Part shown: positions 43,422 through 52,470 of the stretch, piece by piece | How positions within the stretch are numbered: the first letter of the stretch is position 1 | Layout of the letters: each line of letters begins with the position of its first letter | Source: Granulicella sapmiensis | Lineage (GTDB): Bacteria > Acidobacteriota > Terriglobia > Terriglobales > Acidobacteriaceae | Length of the DNA stretch: 64,000 nucleotides | NCBI GenBank assembly: GCA_026225395.1 | Contig: JAMFSR010000021.1 | Span: forward strand, 62,001 to 126,000 | Direction of reading: 5' to 3' | Made by a program: the position numbers and the translations under genes | Notes under the pieces: generated by a model | What the model was told of the DNA's origin: nothing | What the model saw: the letters and a program-made list of their open reading frames with translations, nothing else | The model's database searches: none

Positions 43422-46095
43422 TTTTTCATGGCATTTCGTGCGGACTGCTTTTTTAAGCGCGTTGCTGTTGCTTTCCCTTCCGGCAATCGCTTTACCAAAA
43501 ATTCGGCTTTCAGCGCATCCAAGCGCGCGAGAACGCTTCGCTGCCGAGCACCTTCAGCAAGCCATTTTAAGTGTACGAAGCAACGAGCGCATCTTGCTGG
43601 CTACTCGACATGATCCTCTTTTAAAGGAATACGACGAGCAGATTCCTGACTTCTGGCCGGATGCCAAAGAGGCCTTTCTACTGAAACGCCTAGGAAACAC
43701 GATTATCGTGACGGGTTGCGACGAATCTGGAGTGTTGTACGGTGCGATCGAACTTGCGGACCGCATTAATGCTGCCCATGCCGTCCCTGCAGAATTGGAT
43801 TACGAGGATCATCCAGCCCTCAAACTTCGCGGAGTGGCAATCGGCATTCAAAAACCGGATCTAACTTACGACAATGCGGAGTATGACTATCGGTATACAC
43901 ATGAAGAGTTTCCGTTCTTCTACGACAAGATCGAGTGGACAAAATATCTCGATGAGTTGGCTCAGGAGCGGATCAACACGCTTTATCTGTGGAATGGTCA
44001 TCCGTTCACTTCCCTGTTGAAGCTGCCAAAGTATCCTGAGGCACAGGAGCTGCCGACAGCGCAACTTGAAGCCAACATGGCCATGTTTCGTTGGCTAACC
44101 ACCGAAGCTGACAGGCGCGGAATATGGGTGTTGCAGGGCTTCTACAACATTCACTTGTCGCATGCATTTGCGAAGGCTCATGGCTTGCCGAACCACCTTT
44201 CAGCGCCTTCAGAGCTTTCAAGCCAATACACGAGGTACTGCATTTCAGAGTTCATTCGTGAGTATCCGAACGTCGGTTTGTTCATGACGCTCGGTGAAGC
44301 GATGGGCCCGCACTACGGGCCGGAATGGCTGACGAAAACAATTATCCCCGGAGTTCTCGACGGCGTTAAGGAGCAAGCTGCGGCAGTGGGGCATCCTGTG
44401 CTTGAACCGCCTATCGTGGTGCGCTCCCATGCGACGGATATTGATGCTGTCATGGCGGCCGCCAAGCCTCTCTACGACAATATCGATACGATGTTCAAGT
44501 GGAACGGTGAATCGCTGACGTGGACCAACGTCCGCGGTCCCGTGAAGGCACAATTTGAAAGACTCGTTGCAGGATCGAATGTTAACATCGCGAACATCCA
44601 CATCCTTTCGAACCTTGAACCTTTTCGCTGGGGTGATCCAGACTTCGTTCGTCAAACCATCTTGAACTTTCAACGGATAGGAATCGGCGGCCTGCATCTG
44701 TACCCGTTGCGGTACTGGGACTGGCCTTATTCGGCGGACAACACAACGCCGTTGTTGAATCAGACAGACCGCGATTGGATCTGGTATGAGTCATGGGCAA
44801 GATATGCGTGGAATCCTAACCGTGACGCCGAAAAGGAACATGCTTATTGGTCGCAGCAGTTTGCGAACCGCTTTGGAACACTTGCAGCAGGTGCGCATCT
44901 GCTGGATGCCTATGAGCTCTCAGGGATATGTGCGCCGCGCTTACTTCCCCGCATTGGCATTACAGAAGGAAATCGGGAAGTGTTTTCGCTTGGGTTGACC
45001 ATGCCACAGTTGATAGATGCCAAACGATTTTCGCCGGCTGAAACATTGTGGACCGGCGATGCGCCTGATGGCGAGAGGTTGGATGAATTTGTTGCCAACG
45101 AGTTCGACCACAAGCCACACCACGGTGAATCCCTGCTGGGAGTTGCAGACTTTGCCGCGGATTCTTCTGGAAAGGCTGTTGCTGAAGCTGAAGCAGCGGG
45201 TCCCGGTGTGACTACGGACCAGGAGGAGTACAAACGCATCGTCAATGACATGCGTGCTATCCATGAGCTAATGCTCTTCTATCAGACAAAAACAAAAGCT
45301 GCCTATCTCGTGATGCTCTATGGCTACGACCATGATGCGAAACATTTGGCTGAGGCTGAGACACTGCTGGCTCAATCTGTCGATGATTTCCATGTATTGG
45401 TAAGCCTTACCGACAAGACTTACCGCGATGCCGCTGCCATGCACACCAGCCAACGACAGATTCCCGTCCGTGGTGGGCCGCAGAGCGAGCACTTCCGCGA
45501 TGTCCTTCCGGTTTACCAAAAAGAGCTTGCCGTGTTCCAAAGTCGCCTGAAGGCGCTTGGCGCTAGTGTTGCACCGTCCCGTACAGACACGAAGCCTGGG
45601 CCGCTAAAACAGGTACCTTTCACTCTGGCGCCAGGAGCGGGTGAAGCCTTTACAGTAGCGATTGGTCAGGCGCTCTATGATGATTCGTCCAGCTCAACGA
45701 TTGCACGGGTTGCGCCCGAGTTGGATGGTTTGCGGGGCATCCGCGTGTCCACGCAACAGACAGAACCACTACACTTCACTCTGGATAAACCAGCTCAAAT
45801 CCTTGTGGGATTCTTCAAGTCCAGCTCACACAAGTTATTGAATGTTTCGCCTGCAACTGAACAATGGAACATCTTGCTGCCGAATGCGGTTGTTCCATCG
45901 GGCAAGAATGTATTCCCAGTTACCGTATGGACTAAGACACTTCCTGCTGGACAAAACGATCTTGATCTAGGCAAAGGCGCTTACGTTGTGCTTGGATTCA
46001 TCTCTGAGGATATGCACGTGACGCCGCATGTAAGTTTTGCAACCGGCGACGAGGATGGGCAGTCGCCAAACCTCGACTGGATGTTCGAAGACTAG
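43411..46095 (+). CDS. GH67/GH20-like secreted glycosidase, exact family uncertain
   Basis: An 894-residue exported protein. The ATG at 43411 gives a signal peptide (AFLSALLLLSLPAIAL). The N-terminal alpha/beta domain (about 30-130, with GAIELADRINAAH) is like that preceding the barrel in alpha-glucuronidases GH67 and hexosaminidases GH20. The barrel shows ERINTLYLWNGHPF near 200, GLFMTLGEAMGPHYGPEW near 305 and MFKWNGESLTW near 370. The C-terminal half is helical and then beta. I would suggest an exo-acting enzyme on uronates or amino sugars, but this is weak. Coding overlap with the upstream gene indicates one transcript. Confidence 0.6.
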   Translation: MNPNFSWHFVRTAFLSALLLLSLPAIALPKIRLSAHPSARERFAAEHLQQAILSVRSNERILLATRHDPLLKEYDEQIPDFWPDAKEAFLLKRLGNTIIVTGCDESGVLYGAIELADRINAAHAVPAELDYEDHPALKLRGVAIGIQKPDLTYDNAEYDYRYTHEEFPFFYDKIEWTKYLDELAQERINTLYLWNGHPFTSLLKLPKYPEAQELPTAQLEANMAMFRWLTTEADRRGIWVLQGFYNIHLSHAFAKAHGLPNHLSAPSELSSQYTRYCISEFIREYPNVGLFMTLGEAMGPHYGPEWLTKTIIPGVLDGVKEQAAAVGHPVLEPPIVVRSHATDIDAVMAAAKPLYDNIDTMFKWNGESLTWTNVRGPVKAQFERLVAGSNVNIANIHILSNLEPFRWGDPDFVRQTILNFQRIGIGGLHLYPLRYWDWPYSADNTTPLLNQTDRDWIWYESWARYAWNPNRDAEKEHAYWSQQFANRFGTLAAGAHLLDAYELSGICAPRLLPRIGITEGNREVFSLGLTMPQLIDAKRFSPAETLWTGDAPDGERLDEFVANEFDHKPHHGESLLGVADFAADSSGKAVAEAEAAGPGVTTDQEEYKRIVNDMRAIHELMLFYQTKTKAAYLVMLYGYDHDAKHLAEAETLLAQSVDDFHVLVSLTDKTYRDAAAMHTSQRQIPVRGGPQSEHFRDVLPVYQKELAVFQSRLKALGASVAPSRTDTKPGPLKQVPFTLAPGAGEAFTVAIGQALYDDSSSSTIARVAPELDGLRGIRVSTQQTEPLHFTLDKPAQILVGFFKSSSHKLLNVSPATEQWNILLPNAVVPSGKNVFPVTVWTKTLPAGQNDLDLGKGAYVVLGFISEDMHVTPHVSFATGDEDGQSPNLDWMFED

Positions 46096-47054
46096 GGCTG
46101 CGTTGTAGCAACGGGCGCATCGTGCCGGCTTGATAGCTGCTGAGCTTCCGCGTCGGTCACCCGGAAGAAGCTTCCGTGCTTTGCAGCGTCCGGAAAGTGC
46201 ATCTTGTCATTCACGCTAGTCCAGTGAATCCAATCGGTAGTTTCAACGCCTTCGTAGCGTGGACGAGGCGCGCGATAGTGATCGTAGTAAATGATGTAAC
46301 GATTGGCAACCTGAACAACGGACGGGCCTTCAGACCAGCTCTCGGCCACAGGACCGGAGAGATCGCCCCACGGGCCCTCGACTGTTTGTCCTGAAGCCCA
46401 ACGGATCGTGTAGCGCAGTGGATCGAGCGATTGATCCTTGAAAACGAAGTACCACTTGTCCCGTGCCTGATGGGTAGCATTTCTTTGTTCGTGAAATATC
46501 GTCGCGTCGATAACCGGAAATCCGCGGTCAAAGAACATGGTTGGTTTGCTAAAAGTCTTAAAGTCAGGAGTATGAGAAGACCAGATGCGAAGTCCCTCGG
46601 TCCGATCAGAGAAGGATGACGACCAGATCAGTAGCCACTGTTTGGCCTTTGCATCCCAATAGGTCTCAGGAGCCCAGACTTGTCGAACCGTTGGAAAATC
46701 TTTCATAATGACGACGTTCTGCTGGGGTGTCCATGTCATAAGGTCTTCAGACGATGATGTACCCAGCGAGTTCCCTTTCCAGCCCCATGTCCAGACCATG
46801 CGGAAGCCGCGCTCGCCGGGCTTGCGGGTGATATAGACGTCGCGCATAATCTCATCCGGCTGCTCGGGCTTGATCCAGGGCTGGCCATCGTTCAAGGGCG
46901 TAAAGATGTAGCCATCGCGACTGAGTGCGAGATAGATGCCTTGTGTTCCTGGCTCTTTGAAGTAGGCGAATACGTAAGCACCTTTGGGCGTCTGTGCGAC
47001 AACCTTGATAAGCGGAGCGCACACGATCAGGACGAGCAGGAGAAGTGTTTTCAT
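46092..47054 (-). CDS. GH43-like beta-propeller glycosidase, secreted
   Basis: A 320-residue protein with a signal peptide (LLLVLIVCAPLIKVVAQ). Repeated propeller blades include GIYLALSRDGYIFTPL, LGTSSSEDLMTWTPQ, ETYWDAKAKQWLLIW near 127 and SWSEGPSVVQVANRYIIYY near 245, fitting the GH43/GH117/DUF-propeller group. An Asp-rich stretch before the blades and the Glu in WSEGPSV are candidate catalytic residues. It is the last gene of the leftward run and overlaps the fusion gene by 4 bases; its end overlaps the convergent GH67-like gene by 4 bases. Substrate unknown. Confidence 0.7.
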   Translation of the reverse strand: MKTLLLLVLIVCAPLIKVVAQTPKGAYVFAYFKEPGTQGIYLALSRDGYIFTPLNDGQPWIKPEQPDEIMRDVYITRKPGERGFRMVWTWGWKGNSLGTSSSEDLMTWTPQQNVVIMKDFPTVRQVWAPETYWDAKAKQWLLIWSSSFSDRTEGLRIWSSHTPDFKTFSKPTMFFDRGFPVIDATIFHEQRNATHQARDKWYFVFKDQSLDPLRYTIRWASGQTVEGPWGDLSGPVAESWSEGPSVVQVANRYIIYYDHYRAPRPRYEGVETTDWIHWTSVNDKMHFPDAAKHGSFFRVTDAEAQQLSSRHDAPVATTQP

Positions 47055-49453
47055 TCGCCATCCGGCTCCGGAAGTGTGCTGTCTTTGGCTTTCGCAGGCG
47101 CATCGGGAACATCACTACTTACCAAGGTCTTCCCTTTCCACTTGGATCGAGCAATGCGCTTCCCATTGCGATCAAAGTTGTCCCAGATCCACGTTCCATC
47201 CGCGGCGTATGTCTTAATCCAAATCGGTTTACCGTCAGGCCGCAGATATCGTTCCTCGCCAATCTTCACACCTGTATGGAAGTCGACTGACCAGAGAAGC
47301 TTCCCTTCGGGATAATAAAAGCGTGCAGGACCATCGAGCAGGACCCGGCCGTCAGACACTTTGACCGTGGACCATGTCATGGAGCTATTACCGTTCGTTT
47401 CCTTGAGGACTGTCGCATTTCGAGATGCTTCAATGGTTTGAACGTTTGCCGTATCGCCGTAAGCGGATTTATCCAGTATCCAGGCTTCGTTGAGTTCAAT
47501 CTCGTAGTCGGGCTTGTTCTTCGAAGTAACGACATGAATTACACCATCCGGGCCTTGCGTTGCTGTGGTGTAGCCGACAGTGAGAATATCTTTGGGTAAT
47601 GGCTTCATCATCCACGTAGCACCGTCGTCATCGCTGAGGGCGACGTAGGCACCGTCCTTATGGATGTGTTTTTGATGAGTGGGGTTAAGGTCGGCAACGA
47701 AAAAGAGACGACCACTGGAGAGGTGAATCACGCTGGGCCGTTCCCCGCTAAGCAGCTCATCAAACGGCGTGATCGACTTCTTCCATGTCTTGCCATCGTC
47801 GGACGAAGTTGCCAGAGGCATCTTGCCACGGATCTCAGAGTTCTTACCGCCAAATCCGAGCAGGTCACCATTCTTAGCGAAAACAATGGTTGTGTGGCGC
47901 CCAGCGGTGCGACCCCCCGTGTCGTACCAGGTCTTGCCCTCATCTTTGGTTGCCCACACGGCACTCACGGAGCCGTTACCGTCAGCGTCACGACCGGTAG
48001 AGTCAGTAGGGAGGAAGATCGTCCCATCCGGCCCACGCACAACACTGTTGATAGGCTGCGAAACGTAACGTCCGATAGGTTTCGGAAAGTATGGAAAGAC
48101 AATCGGAGACCAGGTAACACCGTTGTCCATCGAGGTGGAGTAGCAGAAGGGTGGTGCTCCGATGAGGCGTGGGAAGCCCCAAAACATCCATACCTTACCG
48201 TGAACCTTCGGATCGTTCCAGATCACGGGTGCTGCGTTGGCGGCGTCAGCAAAGTCGGGAAAAGGTTCGGGCATATCCCAATCTTCCGAACCCGCACGCC
48301 GTCGCATAATCAGTACAGTCTGGTCGGGATCGTCTTCGCGATCGGGCGTGTTGTAGTACGCCGCCAGCAGGTCGCCATTGGGCAACACTTGTATTGCGGA
48401 GTTGTGATAGTTGATGCCGAGACCCGGAGCAAGGCCAAGCTTCCAACCGACGCCCGGCATGCTCTTGCCCTGCAGGTTCGGAAACAATTCGTGCGTGTGA
48501 TACCAGGGCTTGACAGGATCGGGTCCAGCGACAACTGCGGTAGTCTGTTTTACGGCTGTCTCAAAGAAGAACTTCTCAGCGGGGCTGAACTTGTCCTCTG
48601 GCGGCCCAGCTTGGACGATACGAAATCCAATGTTTCCAGTGCCCGAACTGTATGCGGGTGCCATGCTGGCACGATTGGATGGCCGTGCGAAGTACGGTGA
48701 CGTCGCAGGGATATCAAGGTCAGGTGTTGTCTTAGTCGCGCTCTTGCGAAAATCGAGTCCTCCACCTCGAATGACTTTGGTATAGCCTCCAGCTGCGCCC
48801 GCGGGGTCGACCTGCTCGCCGGGCTGGTATGGACCGTACCAGTCCCGCACCCATTCAGGACGGCCTACGCCCATGTTCTCAACCCCAAATGCATTCGGGG
48901 AATCAACTTTCGCCATCTTCGTGGCATTTCCGAAAATCTCATGACCGCCAGCGCGAGCGACATACTCCCATTCAGCCTCGGTAGGTAGACGCCAGGGCTT
49001 GCCCGTTTTTTTTGAAAGCCACGCACAATAAGCCACCGCCTGGTTCCAGCTAACGCCCGCCGCATAAGCCGGCGTTGCGGATGGAGCAACGTACGAGGGA
49101 TCGAATTTGCGGAACTCCTCCGGACTGACCTCTGTCAGCCCGATAGCAAACCCTTTAGAGATGCGAACCGCATGAGCGGGAACTTCATCAAAATCGCCAT
49201 GATCGGGACGCGCGGACATCACCCCAAAGCCTTGAGTCACATCGGTGGGCAGCGCCGGCGCATCAGCGCCCATGGTGAAACTGCCCGCCGGCACTCGGAC
49301 GGTCGCTGGTACCCCATCTTTTGCCAATGGCGGTGGATGCTGACCGGTCGCTGCTTCAGGTGCTCCGTCTTTCTGGGCGAGCCCTCTCGCCTGCGATAAA
49401 GACAACGCTGCCACGCACAGGATGGCGATCCGCAGATATTTTGCTAACGTCAT
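47051..49453 (-). CDS. Fusion: FGE/SUMF1-like domain + sialidase-like propeller
   Basis: An 800-residue exported protein. ATG 49453 gives a signal peptide (RIAILCVAALSLSQA). Residues about 50-280 are a formylglycine-generating-enzyme-like (SUMF1) domain: VPAGSFTMGADAP, WNQAVAYCAWLSKKTGKPWRL, PTEAEWEYVARAGG, GYTKVIRGGGLDF and GFRIV. The cysteines expected in the catalytic site of true FGE are not seen near the C-terminal part, so it is probably a binding module. A sialidase-fold propeller follows, with Asp boxes SMDNGVTW (near 441), TKDEGKTW (506), SSDDGKTW (551) and SDDDGATW (609). The tail has PEGKLLWSVDFHTG repeats. Substrate unknown. It overlaps the GH43-like gene. Confidence 0.8.
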   Translation of the reverse strand: MTLAKYLRIAILCVAALSLSQARGLAQKDGAPEAATGQHPPPLAKDGVPATVRVPAGSFTMGADAPALPTDVTQGFGVMSARPDHGDFDEVPAHAVRISKGFAIGLTEVSPEEFRKFDPSYVAPSATPAYAAGVSWNQAVAYCAWLSKKTGKPWRLPTEAEWEYVARAGGHEIFGNATKMAKVDSPNAFGVENMGVGRPEWVRDWYGPYQPGEQVDPAGAAGGYTKVIRGGGLDFRKSATKTTPDLDIPATSPYFARPSNRASMAPAYSSGTGNIGFRIVQAGPPEDKFSPAEKFFFETAVKQTTAVVAGPDPVKPWYHTHELFPNLQGKSMPGVGWKLGLAPGLGINYHNSAIQVLPNGDLLAAYYNTPDREDDPDQTVLIMRRRAGSEDWDMPEPFPDFADAANAAPVIWNDPKVHGKVWMFWGFPRLIGAPPFCYSTSMDNGVTWSPIVFPYFPKPIGRYVSQPINSVVRGPDGTIFLPTDSTGRDADGNGSVSAVWATKDEGKTWYDTGGRTAGRHTTIVFAKNGDLLGFGGKNSEIRGKMPLATSSDDGKTWKKSITPFDELLSGERPSVIHLSSGRLFFVADLNPTHQKHIHKDGAYVALSDDDGATWMMKPLPKDILTVGYTTATQGPDGVIHVVTSKNKPDYEIELNEAWILDKSAYGDTANVQTIEASRNATVLKETNGNSSMTWSTVKVSDGRVLLDGPARFYYPEGKLLWSVDFHTGVKIGEERYLRPDGKPIWIKTYAADGTWIWDNFDRNGKRIARSKWKGKTLVSSDVPDAPAKAKDSTLPEPDGE

Positions 49454-49466
49454 TCCCTCTCTCGAT

Positions 49467-51137
49467 TCAATTAAGTTCGGCTTCCAACGGGCCCAAATCC
49501 TTGCGTGAAGCAATCCGCTTGCCGTCGACCATCAAAATGAGACCTCGGCCATTGTTGTAGTGCTTCCCGGTCGCATCCCAAAGTACGGTCAAAAAGTGTC
49601 CGTGATACGGCAGGCCATCAATCGCAAAGTAAGCCCACTCCTCTGCCGGTAACAAAGGATGCAGAACAATGCGATTGTCTTCGCGCGGCCGCAGTCCAAT
49701 AAGGCCGGTGATGAGTGGGTCGGCAAAGCCGGAGTGATTGTAGTAATTGCCGCGGCCAACTTGCTTATCCTTGGCGATCAGCATGTACTTGGCGATCCAC
49801 TCGCCGGTGTCGGCATCGAGATCTTCATCAATCCAGTCAATGACGTGGCCGCTCTTGAGGGTCTGGTGCTGCGAAAACACATACCGCGAGAAAAGCTTGT
49901 AGTAGTCAGCCGAAGTGATTGCGAATACACCAGGATGATTTTCGTAGATTGCGAGTGCAAGCAATGTCTGGGTCATTGCGAACGGCCATTCAGGACCGTT
50001 CCAGGTACATTGGTCAGAACTGGCAAAGCGAAACCTTGGACTGCGGCGCTCGGCCGTAGTGGCTCCAAACTTTCCATCGAAGGCTTGGGGATCGAAGAGC
50101 TGCTTCCACGCAACGCCATGGCTCGACTCTGGAATACCGAACTCCCATGGGATGAACCCGATCTGCTCCCGCACGCCGGCAAGTTTCATCGCCGTTCCAT
50201 TGTCAACAAACTTCTTCTGCTTCCGAATACCTGAGTCCGCGGCAGGTGACATTACTTCGTAGAACTGGTCCTTCGGGTTCCAGAGTCTGGCCTCGATCAG
50301 ATCGCGAAGCGTCTTGGCCTTCGACGCAAACTCAGTCTTCTGGGCGGGGTCAGTGGCGATGGCTGCGATGGCTTCTGCATCGGCCACCATGTAGCTGTTC
50401 AGCGTTGGCCTGTAACCATCCCCGCTGATCGATTTCTCCATTGCATCGCGTGTGTCGATCGACCAGAAAAGCCCATTGGCGTCCTGCTGCGTGCTCTCCC
50501 ACGCATGGTAGTTCGCAATCATCGCGGGCAGTAGTATGACTCCGAGCTTTTTGTCGCCATTGGCAAGGGTCAAATTGCGAACAGTTGCAGCCATGTCATC
50601 GCTGTACTTATGGCTATCGACGCCCGGGGAGAACCAATAACGAGCATCGTCTTGCGCAATCTTCTGGTCGCGCAACCAGCGCGCTTCGCCGATATGAAAC
50701 GGCGCTGCATCCGGCAGGGCGCCGTAGCTGCCATCTTCCTGACCGGCCTTTGGGAAGTCGGGCTTCGGGAGCCACTCGGTGATCACATACCCGTGAGGCG
50801 TAGACACAAGATGTTTCTTCCACGCGTACCAACGGAAGTAGTACATCTCTTCAAACTGCTTGTTGGAGGAGTCAAACCACGGAATCTCCCGCTGCATCCA
50901 GGTCCACGAGTCTTCCCCGTTAACTCCTGGATATTCGCTTCCAGTGGCTTCGCGTTCCTGATTGCGGAACAACTCAACGTAGTGCGCATAGTCGGATGGC
51001 TTCAAAACCGCTACTTGGGCGGCATTCGATTCAGACATCCCGGCTTGCGCATTAGCAATGTTTCCCATTCCGAGAAATGTAAGCCCAATCCCGGCGAACC
51101 AGGCGAAACGGAACGAGTTGGCACTCAGTGACATCAT
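49467..51137 (-). CDS. Six-hairpin glycosidase (GH63/MGH1-like), secreted
   Basis: A 556-residue protein with a signal sequence (FAWFAGIGLTFLGMGNIANAQ). An (alpha/alpha)6 catalytic domain is suggested by DSWTWMQREIPWFDSSNKQ near 77, MYYFRWYAWKKHL near 97, CTWNGPEWPFAMTQTLLALAI near 382 and NYYNHSGFADPLITGLIGL near 462. It resembles the mannosylglycerate-hydrolase-like and GH63 group; GH142 is a further option. The start codon is uncertain: TTG 51140 and ATG 51137 and 51134 are adjacent, with no good ribosome-binding site. The gene lies 76 bases after the alpha/beta hydrolase and 13 before the fusion gene. Confidence 0.65.
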   Translation of the reverse strand: MMSLSANSFRFAWFAGIGLTFLGMGNIANAQAGMSESNAAQVAVLKPSDYAHYVELFRNQEREATGSEYPGVNGEDSWTWMQREIPWFDSSNKQFEEMYYFRWYAWKKHLVSTPHGYVITEWLPKPDFPKAGQEDGSYGALPDAAPFHIGEARWLRDQKIAQDDARYWFSPGVDSHKYSDDMAATVRNLTLANGDKKLGVILLPAMIANYHAWESTQQDANGLFWSIDTRDAMEKSISGDGYRPTLNSYMVADAEAIAAIATDPAQKTEFASKAKTLRDLIEARLWNPKDQFYEVMSPAADSGIRKQKKFVDNGTAMKLAGVREQIGFIPWEFGIPESSHGVAWKQLFDPQAFDGKFGATTAERRSPRFRFASSDQCTWNGPEWPFAMTQTLLALAIYENHPGVFAITSADYYKLFSRYVFSQHQTLKSGHVIDWIDEDLDADTGEWIAKYMLIAKDKQVGRGNYYNHSGFADPLITGLIGLRPREDNRIVLHPLLPAEEWAYFAIDGLPYHGHFLTVLWDATGKHYNNGRGLILMVDGKRIASRKDLGPLEAELN

Positions 51138-51213
51138 CAACGCATGTCACTATATCTTTTCCTCTCGGCCACGATCAACCATATTTGAAAATAAACGTCC
51201 ATAACTGAAACAC

Positions 51214-52470
51214 CTACCGAATTCCTCGTGCGTCTCGTAGAGCGCGACTCACCCAGCTTGAATAGACGAACTCTGACTTCCGGCGCTGCCACTCCTCCGG
51301 CGTGAGGATGTCGAGCTGATCCTGAGTCAGGGCTGGTACTTCGGAGACGATGACCGATAGGCCACCATCCCGATCCGGCCTTCCACTGCTCTTGCCCAAG
51401 GAATAGCCCACCGCTTCAGCCCAGGTATGCATCATTTCCGTTGGGAGGGTGATCACTGTGTCGGTGGGAGATTGCGGCCAGTTAGGAAAATGCAGCTTGT
51501 GGTCGAGCCAGTCCGCTGGTATCCGAGTCATCCAGTTGGGTCGATGGCTGGCGCCAGGGTCGAAGGCTGTCTCGAAGACGCCTGCCTCGCTACCGTTCAG
51601 AGATATCACGCGCTTGCGAAGTGCGTCGAAGAAGTCCTGCTCGTGATGAGGAATATCCACGACGGTATCGTTGGTTCCGTTGAGGATAAATGTCACACCG
51701 CGTCTGGCATTCAGCGTATACAGCACAGCCGGCCGGTCGCCAAGAAAATTAAGTGTCTTATAAGGGCCGGATTGGCACATGACGGCCTGACTCGAGTCCC
51801 AGTATCCACCGGGGCCGTCGATATCGCCACCGCCGGTGAGATAGAGCGCATGGATGCGAGGATCGGCCGCACCCGCAAGCACTGACTCGAAAGAACCCAT
51901 CGAGAATCCGAGCACCGCGATACGCTTCGAATCCACATCCTTGCGCTCGGAAAGATAGGAAACGGCCTGCATGATGTCGGTGATCATGCGTCCGCCCATT
52001 CGCGCTGGCATGGTCGGTGTATCGATAACGCGGTCATGCTCCCCGTCGCCGGCCTTGCGATCATCGCTCGATTCCCCACTCCCAATGGGGTCGTAGCTAA
52101 CAACCACCGCGCCAGCCCGGGCATACACAATGCCGGTGTAGTAGGCGTACCAACTTGACTTATCGCCGCCATGTCCGTTCACCAGCACCATCCCCGGCAT
52201 TTTGTTCTTGCCCTCAATGGCGGGGCGATAGACGATAGCGGGGACTCGCAGACCGTACTCCGTAACATAGGACACGCGTTCGGCAATCACACCTTCGGAA
52301 GGTGTAAAGCTGCCATATGTCTCGGGCAACGTTTTTGGCATCGGATTGGGGATGAAGAGTGCATCTCGAATCTGCTTGCGCCATAGCTTCACCTGCTTAT
52401 CACTTGCAACTTGAGCATGGAGCGAGGCGGTGAGCAGAAACAGTCCGATAAGAACACGGCCATACATCAT
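51214..52470 (-). CDS. Secreted alpha/beta hydrolase, probable carbohydrate esterase
   Basis: A 418-residue protein with a signal peptide (VLIGLFLLTASLHAQ). An alpha/beta hydrolase fold is indicated by the oxyanion-loop MVLVNGHGGDKSSW near 92, VVVSYDPIGSGES near 122 and the nucleophile elbow GFSMGSF near 188; FILNGTNDTVVDIPHHEQD near 265 supplies acid and possible His. It resembles the acetyl-xylan-esterase/dienelactone-hydrolase group. It could remove acetyl or other ester groups so that glycosidases can work. Start codons ATG 52470 and 52467 overlap the glucuronoyl esterase stop. Confidence 0.78.
   Translation of the reverse strand: MMYGRVLIGLFLLTASLHAQVASDKQVKLWRKQIRDALFIPNPMPKTLPETYGSFTPSEGVIAERVSYVTEYGLRVPAIVYRPAIEGKNKMPGMVLVNGHGGDKSSWYAYYTGIVYARAGAVVVSYDPIGSGESSDDRKAGDGEHDRVIDTPTMPARMGGRMITDIMQAVSYLSERKDVDSKRIAVLGFSMGSFESVLAGAADPRIHALYLTGGGDIDGPGGYWDSSQAVMCQSGPYKTLNFLGDRPAVLYTLNARRGVTFILNGTNDTVVDIPHHEQDFFDALRKRVISLNGSEAGVFETAFDPGASHRPNWMTRIPADWLDHKLHFPNWPQSPTDTVITLPTEMMHTWAEAVGYSLGKSSGRPDRDGGLSVIVSEVPALTQDQLDILTPEEWQRRKSEFVYSSWVSRALRDARGIR

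Noticed and set aside
47660..48700. A 346-codon forward frame opposite the FGE/sialidase fusion gene
   Set aside because: No signal peptide or domain, composition typical of an antisense frame of a conserved protein.
51131..51213. A clear promoter before the six-hairpin gene at 49467
   Set aside because: AT-rich sequence occurs, but no -35/-10 pair with acceptable spacing was found; the gene may be read from the GH78 promoter.
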